A stretch of 17,873 bases of DNA, from positions 1 to 17,873 of the forward strand of contig JAAYKB010000119.1 of assembly GCA_012522615.1 (NCBI GenBank), given 5' to 3'. Positions 7,104 through 13,713 of the stretch are shown here, one piece after another (the first letter of the stretch is position 1; every line of letters starts with the position of its first letter). Position numbers and translations under genes: made by a program. This DNA is from Clostridiales bacterium (GTDB lineage Bacteria; Bacillota; Clostridia; Oscillospirales; Acutalibacteraceae). Under the pieces are notes generated by a model, which was not told the DNA's origin, ran no database searches, and worked only from the letters and a program-made list of their open reading frames with translations.

Positions 7104-7940
7104 ATGCGCTTGCCGCAATTTTATGTGGATGATCTCATAAAAACCGCGTTGCGTGAAGATATCAACTATATTGACATCACAACCGACCTGATGATTCCCG
7201 AGGATGCGAGGGGACAAGCCCGATTTATTGCCAAAGAAAACGGGGTGCTGTGCGGGTTGGATGTCGCTCTTCGTGTGTTTGAGCTTCTGGACGGCAGCTT
7301 TAAAGCCGAAGTGTATAAAAAAGACGGCGATATGGTGAACCCCGGCGACCTGATAGCCGAGATGACAGGTAAAATCCGTGGCCTTTTAAAGGGGGAACGA
7401 ACCGCGCTCAACCTGCTCCAGCATATGTCGGGGATCGCGACCCAGACCCGTCGCTGTGTTGAGATTGTAAAGGGGACAAAGGCCACGATAACCGACACCC
7501 GCAAAACCCTGCCGGGGTTGCGCCCGCTTCAAAAATATGCGGTTGCGGTCGGCGGGGGACGCAACCACCGATTTAACCTTTCGGACGGAGCGATGCTTAA
7601 GGACAACCATATCGACGCCGCCGGGGGGATTACAGCCGCTGTTGCCGCCATACGCAAACAACTCGGACACATGGTAAATCTGGAGGTCGAGACCCGAAAC
7701 CTCGACGAGGTCCGCGAGGCAATTAATGCGGGAGCGGACATCGTCATGCTGGATAACATGGATATCCAAACCATGAAAGCGGCGGTCGAGCTGGCGGCAG
7801 GACGTGTCCTATTAGAGGCCAGCGGAGGGATTACCGAAGGAACTCTGCGGGCCGTCGCCGAAACCGGAGTTGATATCATATCTCTCGGTGCGCTGACCCA
7901 TTCGGTAAAGGCGCTTGATATTTCAATGAAGATAAAGTGA
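7104..7940 (+). CDS. nadC: Nicotinate-nucleotide pyrophosphorylase (carboxylating) NadC
   Basis: NadC joins quinolinate to PRPP with loss of CO2, giving nicotinate mononucleotide, the third step of de novo NAD synthesis. The 278-residue product has normal length and the family motifs TRKTLPGLR at 132-140, GGGRNHR at 150-156, LKDNH at 165-169, LEVET at 193-197, EASGGI at 238-243 and SLGALTHS at 260-267. The start ATG 7104 follows GGAGG with a good spacing of about 7 nt. It lies 70 bp after nadB and 20 bp before the hydrolase gene, probably in one operon. The usual partner nadA (quinolinate synthase) is not between or next to them in this window. Confidence 0.97.
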   Translation: MRLPQFYVDDLIKTALREDINYIDITTDLMIPEDARGQARFIAKENGVLCGLDVALRVFELLDGSFKAEVYKKDGDMVNPGDLIAEMTGKIRGLLKGERTALNLLQHMSGIATQTRRCVEIVKGTKATITDTRKTLPGLRPLQKYAVAVGGGRNHRFNLSDGAMLKDNHIDAAGGITAAVAAIRKQLGHMVNLEVETRNLDEVREAINAGADIVMLDNMDIQTMKAAVELAAGRVLLEASGGITEGTLRAVAETGVDIISLGALTHSVKALDISMKIK

Positions 7941-7960
7941 GTTTTGAAGGAAGGGTTTCC

Positions 7961-9019
7961 ATGAAGATTGAAAAGGTGGACAGCAACTTTAAATTCGGCA
8001 ATATCAGAAGGGATGATCTGTTATGGATAGACGGTTCCCATCCGTGTGTCCAAATCAACGGGGCAGAGGATATAAACTCGTTTTACCGAATTTCCGAGGA
8101 AAACAGCCTGCAGATGAGGGAAAACGTCCGGCACCTTTCAACCAACACATCCGGGGTGCGGATGCGGTTTTGCACCGATTCGGACTATATTGCCCTGAAA
8201 GCGGTGCTCCGATATCCGTGCGATATGCCCCATATGCCGAAATCCGGCTCCTCGGGATTCGACTTATACGCCGCAAAAAACGGGGAGTCCATGGCTTTCA
8301 GGAAAATATTCATGCCGGAAGGCCTACAGCTCGAGGTGTCGGGAGAATATAGTTTTGGTAACAGTGAAATCAGGGAGATTTTAATCAATTTCCCGTTGTA
8401 TAACGGGGTTACGCATATCGAGTTGGGTCTTTCTCAAGACGCCGTCTTACAGCCGCCCGCTCGGTTTACCTATAAGGACCCGATTGTCTTTTACGGCTCA
8501 TCCATAACCCAGGGAGGATGCGCTTCACGACCCGGAAACTCCTACACCGCCATTTTGTGTCGCGATTTAAATGTCGATTTCATAAATCTAGGGTTTAGTG
8601 GAAACGCAAAGGGAGAACCCGAAATGGCCGAATATATTGCGCATAAAAGCATGTCTGTATTTGTTATGGACTATGACCACAATGCGGATTCGCCGGAATC
8701 TCTCAAAGCTACACATGCAGCCTTTTTTAACATCATTCGGAAGACAAACCCCCATCTCCCGGTTATCTTTATCTCAAGACCGGATTTTGACTGCGACAAG
8801 GAGCTAAATGCAGTAAGTCGCGAAATTATCTATGACACATATCGGCAAGCGCTCGAAAGCGGCGATAACAATGTCTGGTTTATTGACGGTGAAACCCTCT
8901 TCGGAGAACATCATAGGGACAGTTGCACCGTGGACGGCTGTCATCCGAATGATTTGGGGTTTATGCGCATGGCTGAAAAGATTTGCCCGGTAATCAGAGA
9001 GGTGCTCGGCAAAAAATAA
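7961..9019 (+). CDS. SGNH/GDSL hydrolase family protein (GxDLY-type N-terminus)
   Basis: A predicted serine esterase/lipase of unknown substrate. The first about 165 residues form a beta-rich N-terminal region with GFDLY at 99-103, matching the GxDLY domain that precedes the Lipase_GDSL_3 catalytic domain. The catalytic part has block I YGSSITQGG (Ser181), block II NLGFSGN (Gly211 and Asn215 region), a DYDHN block at 237-241 in the block III position and block V DGCHPN (Asp325, His328). All four SGNH positions therefore seem present. There is no signal peptide, so it is probably cytosolic. Start ATG 7961 follows GAAGGAAGGG; an in-frame GTG at 7937 overlaps the nadC stop but lies upstream of that site. 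It is 352 residues long and likely cotranscribed with nadC, though no link to NAD metabolism is known to me. Confidence 0.85.
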   Translation: MKIEKVDSNFKFGNIRRDDLLWIDGSHPCVQINGAEDINSFYRISEENSLQMRENVRHLSTNTSGVRMRFCTDSDYIALKAVLRYPCDMPHMPKSGSSGFDLYAAKNGESMAFRKIFMPEGLQLEVSGEYSFGNSEIREILINFPLYNGVTHIELGLSQDAVLQPPARFTYKDPIVFYGSSITQGGCASRPGNSYTAILCRDLNVDFINLGFSGNAKGEPEMAEYIAHKSMSVFVMDYDHNADSPESLKATHAAFFNIIRKTNPHLPVIFISRPDFDCDKELNAVSREIIYDTYRQALESGDNNVWFIDGETLFGEHHRDSCTVDGCHPNDLGFMRMAEKICPVIREVLGKK

Positions 9020-9057
9020 TTATACAGCGATACTTAATACATAATATAGCTAAGCAC

Positions 9058-9090
9058 ACCGCGCGCCTGTCCGTTAATCGGGCGCGCGGT
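9058..9090 (+). terminator. Terminator-like hairpin after the nadBC-hydrolase operon
   Basis: ACCGCGCGCC (9058-9067) pairs perfectly with GGCGCGCGGT (9081-9090) around a 13-nt loop, followed by the weak T-rich tail ATATTTAT. It lies 38 bp after the hydrolase stop and before the symporter gene, so it probably separates two transcripts. Confidence 0.7.
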
Positions 9091-9140
9091 ATATTTATGT
9101 CCTCCTCCCCATAAAGATTATGGAGAAGGGGGACGGTTTT

Positions 9141-10535
9141 ATGTGGATGGATACGGGTATGGTGGTGCTTTATCTGGCCGTCCTTATAGGAATCGGCTTT
9201 CGCGGACGCGTGAAGGATGTCAAGGGCTTTATCGCCGCGGGGGGAAGATATGGAACCTTCACGATATTTGCATCACTGTCCGCATCGTATATAGGCGGCG
9301 GCTATTCCTCGGGGAATGCCGCCGAGGCGTTTTCGGGCGGTATCGGAATGCCCCTCGCCCTGTTCGGATTCAGCCTTTCAACCATCCTGATAGGCAGGTT
9401 TCTGGTTCCCGGAGTGCGCAGGTTTGAAGGGGAGGCAACCGTCGGAGGGGTAATCGGACGTTCCTACGGCAGGGCGGCAAGGGTGCTGACCGGAATATTC
9501 TCCTTTGTCTGCTGTGCCGGAGTAGTTGGGGCGCAGATGGGAGCAATGGGGCTGGTGTTTAATGTTTTGCTCGGCATCCCGCCAAGACTGGGGATACTGA
9601 TAGGCTGCGGAATTGTAATGCTGTACTCGACAACCGGCGGGCTGTCCTCTGTCATTATGGCGGACATGGTTCAGTTTATGATGCTGGCTATCGGGATGCC
9701 TTTGTTGCTCTTTATGGCGCTGGACCGCGCGGGCGGGGCGGGCGCCATGCTGAAGACCCTGCCGGCGGAATACCTGAATCCCTTCAACGGCACGACGCCG
9801 TCCGGTTTTTTTTCGATGTTTCTCACCATGATGTTCGGGGAGGCGCTCGCGCCCCCCTATACCCAGCGGCTTTTAATCGGGCGCAACCCGATGGGTACGG
9901 CACGGGCGACGATTTTGAGCGGGGTCTTCTCGGTCCCGTTTTTTATCATAACCGGAATGATAGGCATGACGGCGTTTTCTCTCGGTATTACCGGCGAGGC
10001 GGCAACCGCCATGCCGGCTCTGGTAAAGGAGATACTGCCCGTAGGGGTACGGGGGCTTGTCATGGCGTCAATGGTTTCAATAATCCTGTCAGCTGCCGAC
10101 GGTTTTCTCAACGGCGCGTCGGTGGGGCTTGTCTGCGATACGGTTCGAGTGCTCTGCCCCGACATATCGGGCAGGGCAGAGCTTTGGTGCCTGCGCGCCG
10201 TCAACCTTGCGACGGGCATTGCGGCCGTGGCTGTGGCATTTGTTTTACCCGACATTTTTAATATACTGGTGCTTGCCTATTCTTTTTGGTCGCCGCTTAT
10301 ACTCGTTCCGCTGGCGGCGGCAATGTTGGGAATCAGGTCAAATGGACGTGCCTTTCGCTATGCCCTGCTCGCCGGACTGTCCTCTTCGCTGGTATGGAAT
10401 TACTGTCTGCAAAAGCCGTGGAATGTTGACGGAGCGGTGGTCGGTATGCTCTGTAATCTTTTGTTTTTCGCAATCTTTACCCGAAGCTATCAAAAATACC
10501 GTGTACAGCGAATTGTTGTCTGCAGAGAAAAATGA
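9141..10535 (+). CDS. Sodium:solute symporter family protein
   Basis: This membrane protein probably imports a small solute with Na+ (SSS family, TC 2.A.21, the fold of PutP, PanF and SGLT). The 464-residue product consists of about 12-13 hydrophobic segments. The N-terminal part has SASYIGGGYSSGNAAEAF at about 48-64, where the family binds substrate and sodium. The stretch LYSTTGGLSSVIMADMVQ at about 161-178 carries the family signature, and SMVSIILSAADGFLNG further on is the conserved sodium-site helix. Substrate cannot be read from sequence. The start is ATG 9141, preceded by GAGAAGGGGGA at a spacing of about 8 nt; an ATG at 9120 in frame lies in front of that site and would add a polar tail. 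The amidase-like gene begins 19 bp after the stop. Confidence 0.88.
   Translation: MWMDTGMVVLYLAVLIGIGFRGRVKDVKGFIAAGGRYGTFTIFASLSASYIGGGYSSGNAAEAFSGGIGMPLALFGFSLSTILIGRFLVPGVRRFEGEATVGGVIGRSYGRAARVLTGIFSFVCCAGVVGAQMGAMGLVFNVLLGIPPRLGILIGCGIVMLYSTTGGLSSVIMADMVQFMMLAIGMPLLLFMALDRAGGAGAMLKTLPAEYLNPFNGTTPSGFFSMFLTMMFGEALAPPYTQRLLIGRNPMGTARATILSGVFSVPFFIITGMIGMTAFSLGITGEAATAMPALVKEILPVGVRGLVMASMVSIILSAADGFLNGASVGLVCDTVRVLCPDISGRAELWCLRAVNLATGIAAVAVAFVLPDIFNILVLAYSFWSPLILVPLAAAMLGIRSNGRAFRYALLAGLSSSLVWNYCLQKPWNVDGAVVGMLCNLLFFAIFTRSYQKYRVQRIVVCREK
10151..10182. repeat. Strong inverted repeat inside the symporter gene
   Basis: GCTCTGCC (10151-10158) pairs with GGCAGAGC (10175-10182). An alternative inner stem CTGCCC/GGGCAG continues into CCGA/TCGG around a CATA loop with one bulged base. 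It falls in sequence coding for a loop between membrane segments. It may be chance in GC-rich coding DNA. Confidence 0.3.
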
Positions 10536-10554
10536 CCGATCGGGAGGTAATAAT

Positions 10555-11040
10555 ATGCCGTACAACCGCGCAAATGCGGTTGCCTATGCCCACCGCTGGG
10601 CGTTCGACCGCAACCCCGCCTACGCGGATTTCTCCGAGATGGGCGGCGACTGCACAAACTTCATATCACAGTGTCTTCATGCGGGCGGGGCGGCCATGAA
10701 CTACACCCCAAACACCGGATGGTATTACAACAGCTTGAGAAGCCGCGCACCGGCATGGAGCGGCGTCGAACCGCTCTACCGCTTTCTGACAACCAACCGG
10801 GGCAAGGGCCCTTTTGCTATAAGGGTGTCGGCGGGTGAAATCCATCCGGGGGATATTGTGCAGCTTTCCTTTAACGGCGGGAGCAGCTTTGGGCACAGTC
10901 TGTTTGTCGTAAGTACAGGAGACCCTCCCGACAACAGCAACATCCTGATAGCCACACATACGGCCGACAGCGACAACCGCCCGCTTGACAGCTGGGAGGG
11001 TGTGGTCTACCGCTATTTGCATATCCTCGGTACAAGGTGA
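10555..11040 (+). CDS. Amidase_6-domain protein (papain-like cysteine amidase)
   Basis: The 161-residue product is almost entirely one putative amidase domain of the Amidase_6 type. It opens YNRANAVAYAHRWAFDRNPA (3-22) and has the signature GGDCTNFISQ at 30-39, where Cys33 would be the nucleophile. W69 lies in an APAWSG stretch, followed by a GD pair at 99-100 and FGHSLFV at 112-118 (His114 as general base). Such domains usually sit at the end of secreted proteins with a long N-terminal region; here it is alone with no signal peptide. The start ATG 10555 follows CGGGAGGT at a good spacing; the same frame is open back to 10129, but that part overlaps the symporter in another phase and is not gene-like. 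It is probably cotranscribed with the symporter. The substrate is unknown. Confidence 0.82.
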   Translation: MPYNRANAVAYAHRWAFDRNPAYADFSEMGGDCTNFISQCLHAGGAAMNYTPNTGWYYNSLRSRAPAWSGVEPLYRFLTTNRGKGPFAIRVSAGEIHPGDIVQLSFNGGSSFGHSLFVVSTGDPPDNSNILIATHTADSDNRPLDSWEGVVYRYLHILGTR

Positions 11041-11118
11041 TGCCCTTCTGGAGGCATATTGGACAAATGACCTATGAAGTGGTAAATTAAATATAAAAAA
11101 ACTGTCGGAAGGAAAATA

Positions 11119-12807
11119 ATGAAGATATTAAATACGGCTATCTGTGTTCTCAATTCAAAATATATACATTCATCCCTTGCGCCGTGGTGCCTGATGGCGG
11201 GTATTGATAAATGGGGAAACGGCGGCATCAGGGCAGAGGTAATAGAGGGCACGATAAACCAAAGGCTCGAGAACATTTTGCGCTATATTTGCGACGCAAA
11301 GCCAAGCGTAATCGGCTTTTGCTGTTATATATGGAATATTACTGCCACAAAACAGCTGGTAACCCTTGTGAAAAACCGGCTGCCCGAAAGCATTATAGTT
11401 TTGGGAGGACCGGAGGTGAGCTATAACGCGGCCCAAGTCCTGCGGGACACTCCCCTTGTCGATTATGTTATCTCGGGCGAGGGGGAAAAACCGTTCGCCC
11501 TTTTGCTCAACGCGATTTATGACGGTGGCCATGCCGATAATATAGAAGGCTTATGCTACAGAAAAGGCGGGGAAATCGTCGCTTCACCTCCCTTTGTATC
11601 CCAGGAGGAACCGCCAAGTCCTTATAACGATCGGTATTTTAATGCCCTCGGCGGACGGATTGCCTATCTTGAAACCAGCCGCGGTTGCCCCTATTCCTGC
11701 GCCTTTTGCCTGTCGGGAAGATGCGGAACGGTTCGGTATTACGACACCGAAAGGGCAAAGAACGAGCTTGTTATGCTTGCAAAAAGCGGTGCCAAAACCG
11801 TCAAGCTCGTGGACAGAACCTTTAACGCCAACCGAAAACGCGCCTTTGAGTTGGTCGACTTCATAATAAGGAATTATGAGAAGGAGATACCGAAAGGGGT
11901 GTGCTTTCATTTCGAGATTGCGGGGGATATTCTCGACGACGAGACGATAAAGCTGCTTTGCACAGCGCCCGCCGGAGCCATCCAGCTTGAAATCGGGCTG
12001 CAAAGCTATAACAAGAAGACGCTGGAAGCCATAAACCGCCATACGGATATTGACAGGCTGAATGATAATATAAAGCGGCTTATCGAATGCGGAAACATTC
12101 ATATTCATGTTGATTTGATAGCCGGACTTCCTTATGAGGATATCAACAGCTTTTCTCAAAGCTTTAACACGGCATACAACCTCAAACCGCATATGCTGCA
12201 GCTCGGTTTTTTAAAGCTGCTGCACGGCTCGCCAATGCGTGAAAATCGCCAAAGCTTTCCGTGCGGCTTTTCCGCCGACCCCCCGTATGAAGTGACAGAA
12301 ACGCCGTGGATGACCGGAGACGAGCTTGTCTGCCTGCACCATGCGGAGGACGCCCTCGACCGGCTTTATAACAGCGGACGGTTCCGCCAAACCCTTGATT
12401 ATGTCATTAAACAAAGTGGGATAACACCTTTTGAACTGTTTTTAAAGATGGGCGAAGATTTAGGGCAAAAAAACTTATACGGAATCACGCTTGATGACTA
12501 TACAGGTCTTGTTTATGACTATTTCGGAAGGTTTAGTGGGGTTAAAAAGCCGGCTTTACGCGATGTTATGGTATGTGATCGGCTTGCTGCCAACCCGAAC
12601 GGCAGACTGCCTGCCGCCCTTGTTGTCGATAATGACGAAATCAAAACAGCGCTCAAGGAGCTTAGAAAAAATCCTCATATCCGCCCAAAGAAAGGAGTAA
12701 AACGCGGTGTCGCGGTTCTTCATTCTCAAAACTGTATTGTTTATGTCGATTATGAAGACAAGAACCCGGTTACAGGCGAGTACAGACTTAACTATCTTCA
12801 CACTTGA
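11119..12807 (+). CDS. B12-binding domain radical SAM protein (DUF4080)
   Basis: The 562-residue product has a cobalamin-binding-like Rossmann domain (about 3-135) starting NTAICVLNSKYIHSSLAPW and containing VLGGPEVSY at 94-102 and VISGEGE at about 117-123. A radical SAM barrel follows, with the [4Fe-4S] motif CPYSCAFC (Cys190, 194, 197) and a GL-rich C-terminal half (EIGLQSYN, HVDLIAGLP). The C-terminus (about 370-562) fits the DUF4080 domain that defines this clostridial family. It should bind SAM and a cluster and catalyse a radical reaction on an unknown substrate in the cytosol; methylation or methylthiolation is possible by analogy. The start ATG 11119 follows GGAAGGA. It is 78 bp after the amidase gene, so readthrough is possible. 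Seen: motifs. Known: domain pairing. Inferred: activity. Confidence 0.88.
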   Translation: MKILNTAICVLNSKYIHSSLAPWCLMAGIDKWGNGGIRAEVIEGTINQRLENILRYICDAKPSVIGFCCYIWNITATKQLVTLVKNRLPESIIVLGGPEVSYNAAQVLRDTPLVDYVISGEGEKPFALLLNAIYDGGHADNIEGLCYRKGGEIVASPPFVSQEEPPSPYNDRYFNALGGRIAYLETSRGCPYSCAFCLSGRCGTVRYYDTERAKNELVMLAKSGAKTVKLVDRTFNANRKRAFELVDFIIRNYEKEIPKGVCFHFEIAGDILDDETIKLLCTAPAGAIQLEIGLQSYNKKTLEAINRHTDIDRLNDNIKRLIECGNIHIHVDLIAGLPYEDINSFSQSFNTAYNLKPHMLQLGFLKLLHGSPMRENRQSFPCGFSADPPYEVTETPWMTGDELVCLHHAEDALDRLYNSGRFRQTLDYVIKQSGITPFELFLKMGEDLGQKNLYGITLDDYTGLVYDYFGRFSGVKKPALRDVMVCDRLAANPNGRLPAALVVDNDEIKTALKELRKNPHIRPKKGVKRGVAVLHSQNCIVYVDYEDKNPVTGEYRLNYLHT

Positions 12808-12833
12808 GTAATACGGCGTGTAATATGTATAAA
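12804..12833 (+). promoter_or_regulatory. Possible promoter of the decayed integrase
   Basis: TTGAGT (12804-12809), overlapping the stop codon of the radical SAM gene, and TATAAA (12828-12833) are spaced by 18 nt. The pair precedes the AAGGAGG ribosome binding site at 12857-12863 and the ATG at 12871. The spacing is acceptable but the boxes are imperfect. Confidence 0.3.
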
Positions 12834-12870
12834 CGATGATATATGGTAGACATAAAAAGGAGGTTTTGGC

Positions 12871-13157
12871 ATGCCCGCATATGTTAATAATCGTAAAAAA
12901 CTTTAGGTTAATTATACGACACTTTTACGACAAAAGAGGGAGTTTATCCCGCCTTTTTCAGCCTTTTTGTGTTGAATGCTCACAATCATACGTTCGCCAC
13001 CCGGTACTTGGAGAACGGCGGTGATATATACTCACTCCAACAAATTTTGGGTCATACTACCCTTGAAATGGTGAAACGGAATGTCCATTTTACACCCGGA
13101 AAAACGCTGTCAAACTACGTAAAATATAGTCCGCTTGACAATGTGCTGCGGGCGTGA
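12871..13157 (+). pseudogene. Remnant of a tyrosine recombinase/integrase
   Basis: Codons 12969-13157 read as the C-terminus of a phage/ICE-type tyrosine recombinase: [16 protein letters not shown], then [22 protein letters not shown], ending SPLDNVLRA. In intact members the first segment reads HxxRHTFAT; here the Arg is absent, as if two codons were deleted. The second reads RYVH; here the nucleophilic Tyr is Asn. Both catalytic residues are therefore gone. Upstream, AAGGAGG and ATG 12871 open an 11-codon stub (MPAYVNNRKKL, then TAG) in another phase, perhaps the original N-terminus joined by a large internal deletion and frameshift. The remnant ends 53 bp from the 3' end of tRNA-Lys, the usual side for an element integrated there. 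Length is under a quarter of an intact integrase. Confidence 0.8.
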
Positions 13158-13159
13158 AA

Positions 13160-13197
13160 AAGCCCGGTATTCTGCGGAAAACAGAGTTACCGGGTTT
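13160..13197 (-). terminator. Intrinsic terminator of tRNA-Lys
   Basis: TACCGGG (13188-13194) and CCCGGTA (13163-13169) form the stem, extended inside by TCTG/CAGA. On the minus strand it is followed by CTTTTTC (13162 to 13156). It lies 14 bp beyond the tRNA 3' end. On the plus strand the tail is only TTT, so it terminates mainly leftward. Confidence 0.85.
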
Positions 13198-13210
13198 CAC
13201 TGTGTAATTT

Positions 13211-13286
13211 TGGTGAGCCATCGGAGATTCGAACTCCGGACCCTTTGATTAAAAGTCAAATGCTCTGCCAACTGAGCTAATGGCTC
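13211..13286 (-). tRNA. tRNA-Lys (anticodon UUU)
   Basis: On the minus strand a 76-nt cloverleaf is visible. The acceptor stem is GAGCCAT/ATGGCTC with discriminator A and encoded CCA. The D arm contains TAGCTCAGTTGGCAGAGC. The anticodon stem TTTGA/TCAAA encloses the loop CTTTTAA (anticodon TTT). The T arm GGAG-TTCGAATC-TCC completes it. A consensus promoter lies upstream and an intrinsic terminator downstream, so it is an independent unit. Its 3' end faces the integrase remnant, suggesting past use as an integration site; I found no second copy of the 3' end in the window. Confidence 0.98.
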
Positions 13287-13320
13287 GTACACAAAAATGC
13301 GCTTTTTACCGCGCCAGAAT

Positions 13321-13349
13321 ATTATATACAAACACGTATTGCTTGTCAA
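13321..13349 (-). promoter_or_regulatory. Consensus sigma-A promoter of tRNA-Lys
   Basis: On the minus strand TTGACA (13349-13344) and TATAAT (13326-13321) are perfect consensus boxes spaced by exactly 17 nt. Transcription should start near 13314, about 28 nt before the tRNA. Three A/T-rich direct repeats begin just upstream of the -35 box. Confidence 0.92.
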
Positions 13350-13355
13350 GCAAAA

Positions 13356-13422
13356 CTACCGATTTTATTTTTACAACTAACTACCGATTTTATTTTTACA
13401 ACTACCGATTTTATTTTTACAA
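13356..13422. repeat. Three 21-bp A/T-rich direct repeats
   Basis: The unit CTACCGATTTTATTTTTACAA occurs exactly at 13356-13376, 13381-13401 and 13402-13422. Copies 1 and 2 are separated by CTAA and copies 2 and 3 abut, so the periods are 25 and 21 bp. Each has a T5 tract (A5 on the tRNA strand). They occupy roughly -42 to -108 relative to the predicted tRNA-Lys start. Short period and lack of spacers rule out CRISPR. They could be a curved-DNA or UP-like activator, protein binding sites or a remnant of the mobile element. Confidence 0.85.
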
Positions 13423-13452
13423 TTTGTGCAAGTGTAGGTGTAAAAATTAAAT
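13408..13452. repeat. Inverted partial copy of the 21-bp repeat
   Basis: ATTTTATTTTTACA (13408-13421, inside the third repeat) is mirrored by TGTAAAAATTAAAT (13439-13452) with one mismatch in 14. The repeat motif therefore also exists once, diverged, in the opposite orientation. TGTAGG recurs three times between 13433 and 13471. The rest of 13453-13518 holds nothing recognisable. Confidence 0.5.
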
Positions 13453-13518
13453 GTAGGGTTCTGAATGTAGGTTTCAGTGCAGATTTCAAAAATTTCTCTT
13501 TATTTTTTCATTTTTACA

Positions 13519-13527
13519 TGGTATAAT
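13519..13527 (+). promoter_or_regulatory. Extended -10 promoter of the trkAH transcript
   Basis: TGGTATAAT gives a perfect -10 box (13522-13527) with the extended TGn element, while the -35 position (TTTATT) is poor, as expected for an extended -10 promoter. The predicted start near 13534 gives a leader of about 180 nt before trkA. Confidence 0.65.
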
Positions 13528-13550
13528 ATTGGTAAATTTTAATAATATAT

Positions 13551-13680
13551 TTCCGGTTGGGCAGTTAACTGACCCAAGGTGCAGAGCTTTAGGGCGGGAG
13601 CTTCATGATGAAGTTTACGCCTCTTTTTGTGCATTTTAAGTTGAACGCGGAGCCCGTTGAGCTTTTACGGAAAGAAAAGA
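13551..13680 (+). ncRNA. Structured 5' leader of trkA, candidate riboswitch or attenuator
   Basis: Hairpin A pairs TTGGG (13557-13561) with CCCAA (13573-13577) and CAG with CTG around TTAA, with one bulged A. GGTGCA (13578-13583) can pair with TGCATT (13630-13635, two G-U). Hairpin B inside it pairs 13591-13596 with 13618-13622 (one bulge) and 13598-13605 with 13609-13616, followed by T5 at 13624-13628, so it could also act as a terminator. A further weak stem lies at about 13643-13671. The length, compactness and place in front of potassium uptake genes suggest an ion- or nucleotide-sensing RNA. I do not see the conserved blocks of the c-di-AMP (ydaO) riboswitch; a Na+-I (DUF1646) type aptamer is a possibility I cannot test here. 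Confidence 0.5.
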
Positions 13681-13713
13681 CGATATAGATATCAGAGAAG
13701 AGGATAATGTATT

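Noticed and set aside
10151..10182. Regulatory hairpin inside the symporter gene
   Set aside because: Although the stem is strong, it sits in the middle of continuous coding sequence with no T-tract, so chance in GC-rich codons is the simplest reading; the repeat is listed as a low-confidence feature only.
10129..10554. Upstream extension of the amidase frame giving a 303-residue protein
   Set aside because: The extension lies inside the symporter gene in another phase and looks like out-of-frame sequence (many Arg, Cys and Trp); ATG 10555 has a clear ribosome binding site.
11584..12192. A 202-codon open frame on the minus strand inside the radical SAM gene
   Set aside because: It is antisense to conserved radical SAM coding sequence, with no domain or ribosome binding site support.
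12836..13024. A 62-codon plus-strand frame overlapping the integrase remnant
   Set aside because: It is out of phase with the recognisable integrase C-terminus and shows no family resemblance; the AAGGAGG site points to ATG 12871 instead.
13211..13286. Attachment-site direct repeat of the tRNA-Lys 3' end
   Set aside because: No second copy of the tRNA 3' sequence is visible in the window, so attL/attR cannot be drawn.
13356..13422. CRISPR array
   Set aside because: The 21-mers are adjacent or 4 bp apart with no spacers and no cas genes nearby.
13551..13680. c-di-AMP (ydaO) riboswitch, expected for potassium genes
   Set aside because: I do not find the characteristic conserved blocks (such as a GGGGUGAAUC-type segment); an Rfam scan would decide.
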